Below are positions 6,546 to 14,630 of a stretch of DNA of 15,419 bases, piece by piece. A program made the translations under genes and the position numbers. The stretch comes from an uncultured bacterium. GTDB taxonomy: Bacteria > Bacteroidota > Bacteroidia > Bacteroidales > Marinifilaceae. The notes below the pieces were generated by a model. It did no database searches and was not told the origin of the DNA. It saw only the letters and a program-made list of their open reading frames with translations. Position 1 is the first letter of the stretch, and every line of letters starts with the position of its first letter. The DNA is taken from contig CAJMSX010000066.1 in the NCBI GenBank assembly GCA_905216195.1, forward strand, positions 1 to 15,419, in the 5' to 3' direction.

Positions 6546-6577
6546 CAAAAGTATAAAATCCCTTTGGGGCATACAAA
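6546..6577 (-). promoter_or_regulatory. Promoter of the 95-residue unknown gene
   Basis: On the minus strand TTTG (6574-6577) is followed after 20 bases by TACTTTTG (6546-6553). This matches the Bacteroidota consensus for both boxes and the spacing. The start of transcription would be about 17 bases before the ATG at 6522. Confidence 0.65.
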
Positions 6578-6748
6578 TTTTTAAACGAAAAAGTCGGGTT
6601 TTAATTCGGGTAGGGAGAAACAAAAACCCGGTAAAACCAGGGGATCCGGTAAGAAAATATGATTAAAGTTAAAAATTCCTGTTTCTCCCAACTCCTCTTC
6701 CCGTTTGACGTTTAATCCCCTAAATAAACTAATAAAATTAATACCATT

Positions 6749-7273
6749 ATGAAAACAGTAGTAAGATTTTTGATTGCGGTGGGGGTTGTTTTCACCGCGG
6801 TATTGTTAGCCACTTCTTGCGATGATGATGATAAAGACAATCAGACCACCATCATCGGCAATTGGAAAATCGCCCAAACGGAGGTAACCGTAACTCCGTT
6901 GGCAACAGCCACCTTATCCAAAGAACAACTGGAAGCAGCCGTTGCCAATTATGTTTTATTCCCGGTAAACTCACGGGTTGTATTCACGAACGACGCTGTG
7001 ACTTTTGCACCTTCTATCAATGGAGCTGATCCGGAATCCATGACCTGTCAATACGTCCTCAATAAAGACGTTTTGTCCATCGTACTTCCGCTTTCTCAGG
7101 CTCCCTCCGTTCAGGGGGACGTAGACCTGACCGATAATATTTTGAAAATCACTTTATCTGCAGAATCTTTTACGCAATTGTTAAAGACTTTTGCTAAAGA
7201 CGATGCCGATTTCAAAAACGTCGTAGATCAAATTTCTTCCGCAACAGTTTATTACCGCTTGGTACGTCTTTGA
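6749..7273 (+). CDS. Lipoprotein of unknown function, paralog of the one at 4701
   Basis: 174 residues. The N-terminus is a lipoprotein signal with ATSC (21-24); Cys24 is the likely lipidated residue and is followed by DDDDKD, an acidic stretch of the kind linked to surface display in Bacteroidota. The beta-rich domain starts at GNWKI (about 37-41) and follows the same pattern as the protein at 4701: NYVLF, 'VVFTNDAVTF', 'VLSIVLPL', 'SVQGDVDL' and the end SSATVYYRL. The two are clear paralogs although identity is modest. Lipocalin-like binding is possible, but no ligand is evident. Start: ATG at 6749, preceded by an A/T-rich stretch. Closed by a strong terminator at 7290. Confidence 0.85.
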   Translation: MKTVVRFLIAVGVVFTAVLLATSCDDDDKDNQTTIIGNWKIAQTEVTVTPLATATLSKEQLEAAVANYVLFPVNSRVVFTNDAVTFAPSINGADPESMTCQYVLNKDVLSIVLPLSQAPSVQGDVDLTDNILKITLSAESFTQLLKTFAKDDADFKNVVDQISSATVYYRLVRL

Positions 7274-7289
7274 TACCAGGATTCAAAGC

Positions 7290-7321
7290 AAAAAACAGGA
7301 TGCCGTGACATCCTGTTTTTT
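7290..7321. terminator. Bidirectional intrinsic terminator
   Basis: A 13-bp perfect stem (AAAAAACAGGATG at 7290-7302 with CATCCTGTTTTTT at 7309-7321) has a 6-base loop. The A-run and T-run make it functional in both directions. It lies between the convergent lipoprotein gene (ends 7273) and aroC (ends 7394) and can serve both. Confidence 0.92.
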
Positions 7322-7393
7322 CATGCTCTCCTCCCAGCTGTTCTTTACCGGTGAAGCAAGCTCCGGGTTGGTATTTCACCCCTGTCTGCCCGC

Positions 7394-8488
7394 TCACCGG
7401 TCCGGGAAGAACGGTTTAGCGGTCTGTGCTTCCAGGAGCATATCCAGCACCACCATAGCCGCCATAGCTTCTACCACCGGAACGGCGCGGGGCACTACAC
7501 AGGGATCGTGCCGTCCCCGGGCTTCCAATTCGGTCACCTCTCCTTCACAATTCAGCGTAGTCTGTTTCTTTTTTATGGTAGCCACGGGTTTAAACGCCAC
7601 CCGGAAATAGATATCCTCCCCGTTGGTTATTCCTCCCTGAATCCCTCCGGAACGATTCGTTTCCGTTCCCACCCGTCCTCCTTTCACAATAAAGGAATCG
7701 TTGTGCTCGCTTCCCTGCATGCCGGCTGCAGCAAAACCGCTGCCGTATTCGAAACCTTTGGTGGCATTGATACTCATCATCGCCTGTGCCAGCCGGGCCT
7801 GAAACCGGTCGAACACCGGCTCGCCCAATCCGGCGGGTACGCCCTTGATCACGCAACTCACCACACCTCCCACACTGTCTCCCTCATCCCGCATTTTCCG
7901 GATCAGGGCGATCATTTCTTCCGCAATTGCGGGATCCGGACAACGTACGCTATTGGTTTCCGCTTTTCCCAGCTCCAGCTCCCGGTAGCCATGCCCCAAC
8001 TCCACCGTTCCGATTCGGGAAGTGAAAGCCCGGATGTCGATTCCGTACCGGGCCAGTATTTGCCGGGCCACCGCCCCCCCGACTACGCGGGCGATGTGTT
8101 CCCGGGCCGAGGAACGTCCTCCTCCCCGGTAATCCCGGATTCCGTATTTTTGTTGCCAGGAATAATCCGCATGGGAAGGACGGAACACATTTTTCAATTC
8201 CTCATAATCCTTACTGTTTTGATTGGTATTCCGTACCATAAAACCGATGGGCATCCCGGTAGTTTTTCCCTGGAAGATACCCGACAGGATTTCCACCCGG
8301 TCCGCTTCCTCCCGGGGGGTGGATATATCCGATTGTCCGGGACGCCGCCGGTCCAGTTCTTCCTGGATTTTCCCGACCGAAAGTTCAATTCCCGCCGGAC
8401 AACCGTCGATGATGCCTCCTACGGCCGCACCGTGCGATTCTCCAAAAGAACTCAAACGGTATATTTTACCGAAACTATTACCTGCCAT
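7394..8488 (-). CDS. aroC: Chorismate synthase
   Basis: 364 residues from ATG at 8488, the normal length. It converts EPSP to chorismate with reduced FMN, the last step of the shikimate pathway. Family signatures: FGESHGAAVGG (15-25), RPSHADYSWQQKYGIRDYRG (103-122), GGGRSSARE (122-130) and GRHDPCVVPRAVPVVEA (325-341). The frame stays open 48 codons further upstream, but that extension has no family similarity and overlaps the end of slyD; MAGNSFGKIYR is the standard N-terminus. It lies 125 bp downstream of slyD on the same strand, with a terminator-like hairpin between them. I see no clear promoter of its own. Confidence 0.97.
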   Translation of the reverse strand: MAGNSFGKIYRLSSFGESHGAAVGGIIDGCPAGIELSVGKIQEELDRRRPGQSDISTPREEADRVEILSGIFQGKTTGMPIGFMVRNTNQNSKDYEELKNVFRPSHADYSWQQKYGIRDYRGGGRSSAREHIARVVGGAVARQILARYGIDIRAFTSRIGTVELGHGYRELELGKAETNSVRCPDPAIAEEMIALIRKMRDEGDSVGGVVSCVIKGVPAGLGEPVFDRFQARLAQAMMSINATKGFEYGSGFAAAGMQGSEHNDSFIVKGGRVGTETNRSGGIQGGITNGEDIYFRVAFKPVATIKKKQTTLNCEGEVTELEARGRHDPCVVPRAVPVVEAMAAMVVLDMLLEAQTAKPFFPDR

Positions 8489-8545
8489 ACTTTTACATTT
8501 AAAATTCAAAGGGGATAATGCCGGATGACTTTTCACCCCGGAACA

Positions 8546-8581
8546 GAAAAAGAGGGTGTACTTCAAATAAAAGTCACCCTC
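8546..8581 (-). terminator. Terminator after slyD
   Basis: GAGGGTG (8552-8558) pairs with CACCCTC (8575-8581), extended by ACTT/AAGT past a one-base bulge. On the minus strand the stem is followed by five T at 8547-8551. It lies between slyD and aroC, so aroC probably relies on read-through or its own promoter. Confidence 0.7.
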
Positions 8582-8613
8582 ATTTTTATTCGTGAAAACG
8601 ATTTTTTTTACGA

Positions 8614-9165
8614 TCAGTGACATCCGCCGCAACCGCAGCTATCTTCCTGGGGAGAACAACTGCCCTCGGAACCGCACCCGCTGCATCCGCCGCACTTATG
8701 GGATTTTAATGCTTCTATTTCCTCCTCGGTAGCCTCTCTCACCGCTAATACTTCTCCTTTAAAATAGAGGTCTTTCCCGGCCAGTTGATGATTGAAGTCA
8801 ATTTTCACATCTTCCTCACCGATAGAAACGATTTTCCCTTCCAAATGCCGGCCGATACTGTCCATCATCGGTAAAACATTTCCTACCGCCATATCCTGCG
8901 GCTCCACTTCCTGGAATATATCTTTCGGCAAATCGACAATCATGTCTTCATTCACTTCTCCATAGGCATTCGCTGCAGGAATTTTAAAATCGAATTGGTC
9001 CCCGGCTTTTTTATTCATCAGGTTCATTTCAAAATATTCCAGAGTTTGTCCCTGCCCGCAGATGAATTCCAGCGGTTTGTCTGCACCGGCCTTCTCCAAA
9101 ATGTCTCCATCGGGTTCGGTTCTCAATTCATAACTTACCGATACCACCTTATTCGTTGTAATCAT
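8614..9165 (-). CDS. slyD: SlyD-type FKBP peptidyl-prolyl isomerase
   Basis: 183 residues. It is a cytoplasmic prolyl cis-trans isomerase and chaperone of the SlyD class. Residues 1-70 and about 125-145 form the FKBP part (VSYEL, LEFICGQGQTLEYFE, AYGEVNED), with the IF chaperone insert between. The C-terminal tail (155-183) has seven Cys (158, 161, 164, 170, 177, 179, 182) and His156/His183 in CGGC/CGC patterns; such tails bind nickel and other metals in known SlyD proteins. No hydrogenase or urease gene is nearby, so the role could be general folding or metal handling. The start is ATG at 9165, 76 bp after the permease gene. Confidence 0.95.
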   Translation of the reverse strand: MITTNKVVSVSYELRTEPDGDILEKAGADKPLEFICGQGQTLEYFEMNLMNKKAGDQFDFKIPAANAYGEVNEDMIVDLPKDIFQEVEPQDMAVGNVLPMMDSIGRHLEGKIVSIGEEDVKIDFNHQLAGKDLYFKGEVLAVREATEEEIEALKSHKCGGCSGCGSEGSCSPQEDSCGCGGCH

Positions 9166-9192
9166 TCTTTCAGTTTTTTAGTTAATTCCGTA

Positions 9193-9200
9193 CAAAAGTA
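9193..9200 (-). promoter_or_regulatory. Candidate -7 box for slyD
   Basis: The minus strand reads TACTTTTG, a full TAnnTTTG match, about 28 bases before the slyD ATG. No good TTTG lies at -33. It suggests slyD can be transcribed separately from the upstream permease gene. Confidence 0.45.
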
Positions 9201-9241
9201 CGACAAAATAATGGAAAAGCGTGAACGAAAAAACAAACTTT

Positions 9242-11659
9242 TTATTCCCGTTTCAATGCTTCCACCGGATTAGCGGTGGCGGCTTTCCAGGTCAGCCCGC
9301 CTACCGTAGCCAGGGCAATCAGTAAAGTAACCGCAGCAGCCAGGGCAAACATCCAGCCGCTCACAGGCGCCCGGTAACTGAATCCTTCCAGCCAGCGCTG
9401 CATCAGCCAATAAGCGGCAGGAGCGGCAAACATAAAAGCCAGGACAATCCATTTTATAAATTCCCAGGACAATAAGCCTACCACTTCCCCGACTCCCGCT
9501 CCGTTCACCTTCCGTACCCCCACTTCTTTCGTCCTCAGACGGATCATAAACGCCATAAATACAGCCAGGCCGATATTGGCGATCAACAGACACAATACCG
9601 AAAAATACGCCAGCAATTTCCGGGCTCCCAGCTCATTTTGATAAATTCGCCCGTAAACATCCTGCAACATCGTATAATGCAACGGATAGTCCGGATTTAC
9701 CTTTTTCCATACCTCCTGAAGGATTCCCAAAGCCCCCTCCCCGTCAGCCGTCCCGCAGCGGATCATAAAGCACTGCAAAAAACGCTTCCGGCACATCACG
9801 GCCAGAGGTTTTATTTTTTCCTGCAAATTCGCATAGGCAAAATCCTCCACCACCGCCGCTATGATTCCCTCCGGAATATATCCCAATCCTCCGTGTTCCA
9901 GCACATAGGGTTTTCCGATCGCTTCCTCCGGCGTTTTAAACCCCAACTCCTGCAAGGCGCTCCGGTTGATTACAAAACGATCGGGGCGGCTCACCTGTTT
10001 TCCCTCCATAAGATAATCCATCAGGGCTTCATTCTCTTCGGGATAACCCGGCAACACAGCCGTCTCCGGAATTTCTCCGGCCAAAGTTTTCAGGTGAAAA
10101 AAAGAAAAGAAACCGGGATCGGCGACCAGAATTTTCAACATAAACTTTTTATCGCTTCCCTTCGGAATAAAAAAGGCAGCATCCGTCATCGACCCGCCGG
10201 GCAGGCTCATAGCTCCGGTCACCGCACTGAACTCGGGATGTTTCAACAACTCTTCTTTAAAAACGTCAAAATTCCGCACGACATTTTCCACCTGCTCCTT
10301 CATCACAATAATCCGGTTTTCCTGACCTCCGGGTTGCATGGTCTGAATCAGACCGACCTGACGGGAAATACCGATAGTTAAAATCAATACGGCCATGACA
10401 ATGGCATATTGAATCACCAGCATATATTTCATGTTGGCAAAGGTCATTTTCCGGGGAAGCAGACGGAAACGGGCCGAAGAAAACCAGGTGGAAGCAAAAC
10501 GCAGGATGACGGGGGTGACGGAAACGGCCACGGTCAGTAAAAGAAATCCTGCCAGCAAACAAACAAAAACCGGGCTTCCCAACAACCGGACAACAGACAA
10601 TCCCAGGGCCGGAGCCAGATAACACGCCAGCCCCGTTCCCGCCAGCGTCGCCAAAAGGGCCGGAAATAAAGCCTGAATACATTCGTCCCGGAACACGGCG
10701 GAAGAAGAGGCCCCGTTTAACTTCAGCAACTGATAATATTTGAGATTATTCAGAAAGATGACTTTCGAGTTTAACCATAAATTGAATAATACGATTATCA
10801 GCAACAGGAGATTGGAGGACAGGATCAGGTATACGTACCGGATATCTCCGTTCGGTTCCATCTCCCCGCTTTCGTGACTATACAGATGAATATCTTTCAA
10901 AGGCATCAGCCGGACACCGGTGCGCAGATCTTCACTTCCGGCATGCTCGGAAACCAGCGCGCCCAGTTTATGTTCCATCTCCCTAGCCGTTACACCCTTT
11001 TTCAACAATAAATATACATACAAAAGCGTATTCAATCCCTCCGGGCTACTTACCAGCAACTCGGGATGAAAATGGGTATTTTCCGGTAGTTCTTCCAGGA
11101 TTCCGGTTACCGTAAGGTTACTTTCGGCTACTTTACGTCCCGATACGCGGATCGTTTTGCCCAGGGCCGTCCGCTCGCCGAACAGACGACGGGCCAGTTT
11201 CCGGCCGATCACCACGCTGTTCGGTTCCTGCAAAGCCGTCGCGGAATTTCCCTCCGATAAACGGTAATCGAACACCCTGAAAAAATTTTTCGTAGCGTAA
11301 TAAGCATCGTTTACCGCATTTTTCTCTCCTTCGGTCTCTACAGCCACGGTACTTAAACCGGACACCAAAACGGTCTCTTCGATTTCCGGCAATTGGACAA
11401 GCCATTCATCGATATCCGCAGAATGCACTCTGGCTCCCCATCCCAGGTTATTTTCCGGCTGGTCCGTCCGGAAATAATCGATTCCCAAACGTACAATCCG
11501 GCTGTGTTTCCCATGAAACCGGTCGTAACTCAATTCCCGGCTTATAAATGCGGACGATATCAACATACAAATCAGGATGACGGTCAATCCCAGTAAATTG
11601 ATCCCTCTGAGGGAGATCCCCTTCACAAATCTTCTGAAAATCAAACGTAGGCGATACAT
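9242..11659 (-). CDS. MacB/FtsX-type ABC transporter permease, double-module
   Basis: 805 residues. A membrane helix at about 20-40 is followed by ELSYDRFHGK (42-51), typical of Bacteroidota MacB-like permeases, and a periplasmic core (about 45-270). Helices follow at about 276-297, 326-349 and 362-388, then a second module: helix 410-432, a periplasmic domain 435-680, and helices 682-706, 728-752 and 766-790. KEVGVRKVNGA (711-721) and the end ANPVEALKRE (796-805) are FtsX-domain signatures. Such proteins work with a cytosolic ATPase in lipoprotein, peptide or drug efflux or envelope signalling; none is encoded next to it. Eight helices in all. The start is ATG at 11659. Confidence 0.9.
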   Translation of the reverse strand: MYRLRLIFRRFVKGISLRGINLLGLTVILICMLISSAFISRELSYDRFHGKHSRIVRLGIDYFRTDQPENNLGWGARVHSADIDEWLVQLPEIEETVLVSGLSTVAVETEGEKNAVNDAYYATKNFFRVFDYRLSEGNSATALQEPNSVVIGRKLARRLFGERTALGKTIRVSGRKVAESNLTVTGILEELPENTHFHPELLVSSPEGLNTLLYVYLLLKKGVTAREMEHKLGALVSEHAGSEDLRTGVRLMPLKDIHLYSHESGEMEPNGDIRYVYLILSSNLLLLIIVLFNLWLNSKVIFLNNLKYYQLLKLNGASSSAVFRDECIQALFPALLATLAGTGLACYLAPALGLSVVRLLGSPVFVCLLAGFLLLTVAVSVTPVILRFASTWFSSARFRLLPRKMTFANMKYMLVIQYAIVMAVLILTIGISRQVGLIQTMQPGGQENRIIVMKEQVENVVRNFDVFKEELLKHPEFSAVTGAMSLPGGSMTDAAFFIPKGSDKKFMLKILVADPGFFSFFHLKTLAGEIPETAVLPGYPEENEALMDYLMEGKQVSRPDRFVINRSALQELGFKTPEEAIGKPYVLEHGGLGYIPEGIIAAVVEDFAYANLQEKIKPLAVMCRKRFLQCFMIRCGTADGEGALGILQEVWKKVNPDYPLHYTMLQDVYGRIYQNELGARKLLAYFSVLCLLIANIGLAVFMAFMIRLRTKEVGVRKVNGAGVGEVVGLLSWEFIKWIVLAFMFAAPAAYWLMQRWLEGFSYRAPVSGWMFALAAAVTLLIALATVGGLTWKAATANPVEALKRE

Positions 11660-11918
11660 GATTATTTAGAATAGTAAATACAATTTTCCGCTAAAAATAA
11701 TGAATTCCCGGCATTTCCGTTCCTTCCTTCTGCAAAGAATTTACGGCTTTTTCTTTACCGTTTCCGGGTTCAGCCGCTCCGATATCAGCCGGCTCCGCCC
11801 CCCTTCCCTGTCCCCTTCCGTACAAAAAACTCCCGGGCGGAAAAGTTTTCCTTCGATGTACCTTTCTGCCTTTTCCCGGATCTTTTTCAGAAAAACAACA
11901 ATTTATATGCCATTTTTA

Positions 11919-11949
11919 CAAATATATAATAATCAATATTTTATACAAA
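11919..11949 (-). promoter_or_regulatory. Leftward promoter, probably for the permease
   Basis: On the minus strand TTTG (11946-11949), 19 bases, then TATATTTG (11919-11926): both boxes and spacing fit the Bacteroidota consensus. Transcription would start about 250 bases before the permease ATG, giving an unusually long leader that covers the GC-rich block. Confidence 0.55.
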
Positions 11950-12048
11950 CAACTTTCTTTCCCGTATGTCCATTATTTATACATACGCGTTAATAAATTA
12001 GACACTTTTCCTTTTTATTCTCAGTAGCGAAAGGACTTTTCCGCTTTC

Positions 12049-12076
12049 TTTTTTAGGGGAGTTCCTCTAAAAAAAA
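12049..12076. repeat. Inverted repeat upstream of nadB
   Basis: TTTTTTAGGGG (12049-12059) pairs with CCTCTAAAAAA (12064-12074) with one G-T pair and a 4-base loop. There is no T-run after the stem in either direction, so it is not a standard terminator. It ends about 35 bases before the weak nadB -7 box, a place where an operator could sit. Confidence 0.45.
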
Positions 12077-12110
12077 TCTTCCGTTTCATCGGCATTTTAT
12101 AAAAAAATAA

Positions 12111-12118
12111 TACTTTCG
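12111..12118 (+). promoter_or_regulatory. Weak candidate -7 box for nadB
   Basis: TACTTTCG differs from TAnnTTTG at one base and lies 22 bases before the nadB ATG. No clear -33 TTTG is present. Confidence 0.3.
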
Positions 12119-12140
12119 CACTAATTTACATCTTACAAAA

Positions 12141-13715
12141 ATGCGTCAATACGATTACATCATAGCAGGAAGCGGGCTGGCCGGCTTATACACGGCTTAT
12201 TTAGCCGCCGCTTACGGGAAAGTGGCTTTGCTGACAAAATGCGGTATTACCGAAAGTAATTCCTATTTTGCCCAGGGGGGAATAGCTGCGGTAACGGACG
12301 AAGACGATGCTCCCGCCCTGCATTTCGAAGATACCATCACAGCCGGACGCGGATTATGCGATTATCCTTCCGTCAATATACTGGTCAACGAAGGCCCTCA
12401 CCGCATCCAGGAACTCATCGACGCCGGAATGCATTTCGACATGGAGGACGGGAGCCTGGCTCTCGGGCTGGAAGGCGGCCATCATAAAAAAAGGATCTTA
12501 CATGCCGGGGGCGATGCCACCGGACGTATGGTCACCAGTTTTATGATCAGCAAAGTAATCAACAACCCTGCCATTGATATTTTTGAAAATCATTCGGTAA
12601 TCGGACTGCTTACAGACGATAAGCGGTGTTACGGTTTACGTTCCTGGAATCTGAACAGCGAACAGGAAGAGCTTTTTTTGGGTACTCATACTTTTCTGAC
12701 CTTAGGAGGGACTTCCGCTATCTATAAACGCACAACCAACCCCCACACCACTATAGGCGACGGACTGGCGCTGGCCTATCATGCGGGCTGTGAAATCGCC
12801 GATATGGAATTTATCCAGTTCCATCCCTCGGCCATCTATACCGATTCGGAAGAAGCCTTTCTGATCAGTGAAGCCGTGCGGGGAGAAGGAGCACACCTGC
12901 TCAACCAAAAGGGGGAACGTTTCATGCCGGCTATTCACGAACTGGCGGAACTGGCTCCCCGCGATATCGTCGCCCAATCCATTTACCGCCAAATGCGGGA
13001 AAACGGGGAAGATTTCGTGTGGTTATCCCTGAAACACCTCGATCCGCAAATGATCCGCCACCGTTTTCCCAATATCTTTGAAAAATGCCGGCAACTGGGA
13101 ATAGACATGTGCGACCGCATTCCGGTAGCCCCCGCTGCGCATTACACGGTAGGAGGCGTGCGGACCGACACCAACGGACAAACAAACATCCGGAACCTGT
13201 ACATATGCGGCGAACTGGCATCCTCCGGGATTATGGGAGCTAACAGGCTCGCCTCCAATTCCCTGATCGAATGTCTGGTATTCGGAAAACGGGCGGTGGA
13301 AAATTCCCGCCAGGACCTGCCTGCCCGGGCAATTCCGGAGTTCAAACCTTACTATCACGCCCAACCGGCCCGGGAAGAACATTATATCCGCCTGAAAAGG
13401 GACATCTCCCGGATTATGACGGAACATGCAGGTATCATCCGAAACGAGGTCCTTCTCCGCGAAGGGCTGGCTCAACTGGACGCCCTGTCGGAAAATCTGC
13501 CCGGCGAAGCGAACGAATATTACAGTCTCATCAGCCGCAACCTGATCACCGTGGCCCGGTTGATCATACGCTCGGCTCTTTTCCGGAAGGAAAGCCGGGG
13601 GGGACATTACCGGGAAGATTTCCCCGGAAGCAGCGACGCTTATCTCTGCCATATCGTACAACAAGAGGGAAAAGCCATCCGCACTTTACCCGTCAATACG
13701 GACAACGCTATGTAA
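12141..13715 (+). CDS. nadB: L-aspartate oxidase
   Basis: 524 residues, normal length. The flavoenzyme oxidises L-aspartate to iminoaspartate, the first step of de novo NAD synthesis, in the cytoplasm. FAD-binding GSGLAGL (10-16) starts the protein, followed by SNSYFAQGGIAAV (39-51). Expected active-site positions are present: QFHPSAIY (226-233, His228), SEAVRGEGA (243-251, Arg247), APRDIV (272-277, Arg274), AAHYTVGGV (332-340, His334) and NLYICGELASSGIMGANRLA (352-371, Arg369). The helical C-terminal domain follows. HPS replaces the more common HPT, a mild change. The start is ATG at 12141 in an A-rich context. nadC follows after 69 bp on the same strand. Confidence 0.97.
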   Translation: MRQYDYIIAGSGLAGLYTAYLAAAYGKVALLTKCGITESNSYFAQGGIAAVTDEDDAPALHFEDTITAGRGLCDYPSVNILVNEGPHRIQELIDAGMHFDMEDGSLALGLEGGHHKKRILHAGGDATGRMVTSFMISKVINNPAIDIFENHSVIGLLTDDKRCYGLRSWNLNSEQEELFLGTHTFLTLGGTSAIYKRTTNPHTTIGDGLALAYHAGCEIADMEFIQFHPSAIYTDSEEAFLISEAVRGEGAHLLNQKGERFMPAIHELAELAPRDIVAQSIYRQMRENGEDFVWLSLKHLDPQMIRHRFPNIFEKCRQLGIDMCDRIPVAPAAHYTVGGVRTDTNGQTNIRNLYICGELASSGIMGANRLASNSLIECLVFGKRAVENSRQDLPARAIPEFKPYYHAQPAREEHYIRLKRDISRIMTEHAGIIRNEVLLREGLAQLDALSENLPGEANEYYSLISRNLITVARLIIRSALFRKESRGGHYREDFPGSSDAYLCHIVQQEGKAIRTLPVNTDNAM

Positions 13716-13784
13716 AAGCCGTTTTAAAACCGATTGGCCGCCCTTTCACCGAATAAACGAACATAAAATAAACCGAAATTTAAT

Positions 13785-14630
13785 ATGGAATGCGATAAAT
13801 TAATAGACCGACTCATCGATTTAGCGATCGAAGAAGATATCGCCGGCGGCGATATAACCACCGACTCCCTCATCCCGGCGCATTCGCGTGCGGTAGCCGA
13901 AATGAAAATGAAGGCCGACGGGGTGATTTCAGGTCTGGAGATTGCCCGGAAAGTGTACGAACGTTTTGAAAAAGACCTGGTCTGGACTCCCTTTGTCAAA
14001 GACGGGGATGCGGTAAAAAAAGGAGATGTTATTCTGCGCATCGAAGCCAGTTACCGTTGCCTGTTACTGGGCGAACGTCTTTCCTTAAACATACTGCAAC
14101 GCATGTCAGGAATTGCCACCGAAACCGCTCAATATGTGAAAGAACTGTCGGATAGCCGCACCCGGTTGCTGGACACCCGGAAAACAGCCCCGGGCTTACG
14201 GATGCTGGACAAAATAGCCGTAAAAGACGGTGGGGGCACCAATCACCGGATGGGCTTGTACGATATGGCTATGATCAAAGACAACCACATTAAAGTGGCC
14301 GGAGGCATTACCCGGGCCGTACATGCAGTGCGGGCACAGATCCCGGCCGGCATTAAAATCGAAGTAGAGACCACCAGTCTGGAGGAAGTACGCGAAGCCC
14401 TCGCTGCCGGAGCGGACATCATTATGTTAGATAATATGGGAAATGCAGAGATGGCCGAAGCGGTCCGCATTATCAACGGACAAGCCAAAACGGAAGCTTC
14501 CGGCAACATGAGTATCCCCCGCCTGCGGGAAGTGGCCGCTACCGGAGTCGATTACATCAGCGTCGGAGCCCTCACCCACTCTGTAAAAGCACTCGATATC
14601 AGCATGAACATTCAAAAGAGAGGGGTCTGA
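13785..14630 (+). CDS. nadC: Quinolinate phosphoribosyltransferase (nicotinate-nucleotide pyrophosphorylase)
   Basis: 281 residues, normal length. It joins quinolinate and PRPP to give nicotinate mononucleotide, the third step of de novo NAD synthesis. Motifs: EEDIAGGDITTD (16-27), GERLSLNILQRMSGI (96-110), DTRKTAPGLR (130-139), KDGGGTNHRMGLYDMAMIKD (147-166), KIEVE (191-195), IMLDNM (213-218), SGN (239-241) and ISVGALTHS (258-266). It follows nadB by 69 bp with no terminator between, so co-transcription is likely. nadA (quinolinate synthase) is not in the window. The last codons and the TGA lie in the left outer arm of the long palindrome at 14617-14750. Confidence 0.97.
   Translation: MECDKLIDRLIDLAIEEDIAGGDITTDSLIPAHSRAVAEMKMKADGVISGLEIARKVYERFEKDLVWTPFVKDGDAVKKGDVILRIEASYRCLLLGERLSLNILQRMSGIATETAQYVKELSDSRTRLLDTRKTAPGLRMLDKIAVKDGGGTNHRMGLYDMAMIKDNHIKVAGGITRAVHAVRAQIPAGIKIEVETTSLEEVREALAAGADIIMLDNMGNAEMAEAVRIINGQAKTEASGNMSIPRLREVAATGVDYISVGALTHSVKALDISMNIQKRGV

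Larger units (their letters stand above)
11660..12140. other. Divergent intergenic region permease/nadB
   Basis: These 481 bases separate the leftward permease from nadB. About 11700-11890 is much more GC-rich than its flanks and carries minus-strand open frames without an ATG that I cannot assign. The right part is AT-rich and holds a good leftward promoter (11919-11949), an inverted repeat (12049-12076) and a weak nadB -7 box (12111-12118). I see no convincing gene. Confidence 0.5.

Noticed and set aside
7508..8518. 336-codon plus-strand open frame opposite aroC
   Set aside because: It is antisense to chorismate synthase, which has all family motifs; the frame is open because of the GC-rich codon pattern of aroC.
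8489..8632. 48-codon N-terminal extension of aroC
   Set aside because: Chorismate synthases begin near MAGNSFG; the extension crosses the slyD terminator and overlaps the slyD stop.
9638..10381. 247-codon plus-strand open frame opposite the permease
   Set aside because: It is a shadow of the membrane-protein gene on the other strand, with no signal, domain or promoter.
11700..11993. 97-codon plus-strand open frame in the permease-nadB gap
   Set aside because: Its product is Phe/Ser/Pro-rich without a family pattern, and it crosses the leftward promoter at 11919-11949.
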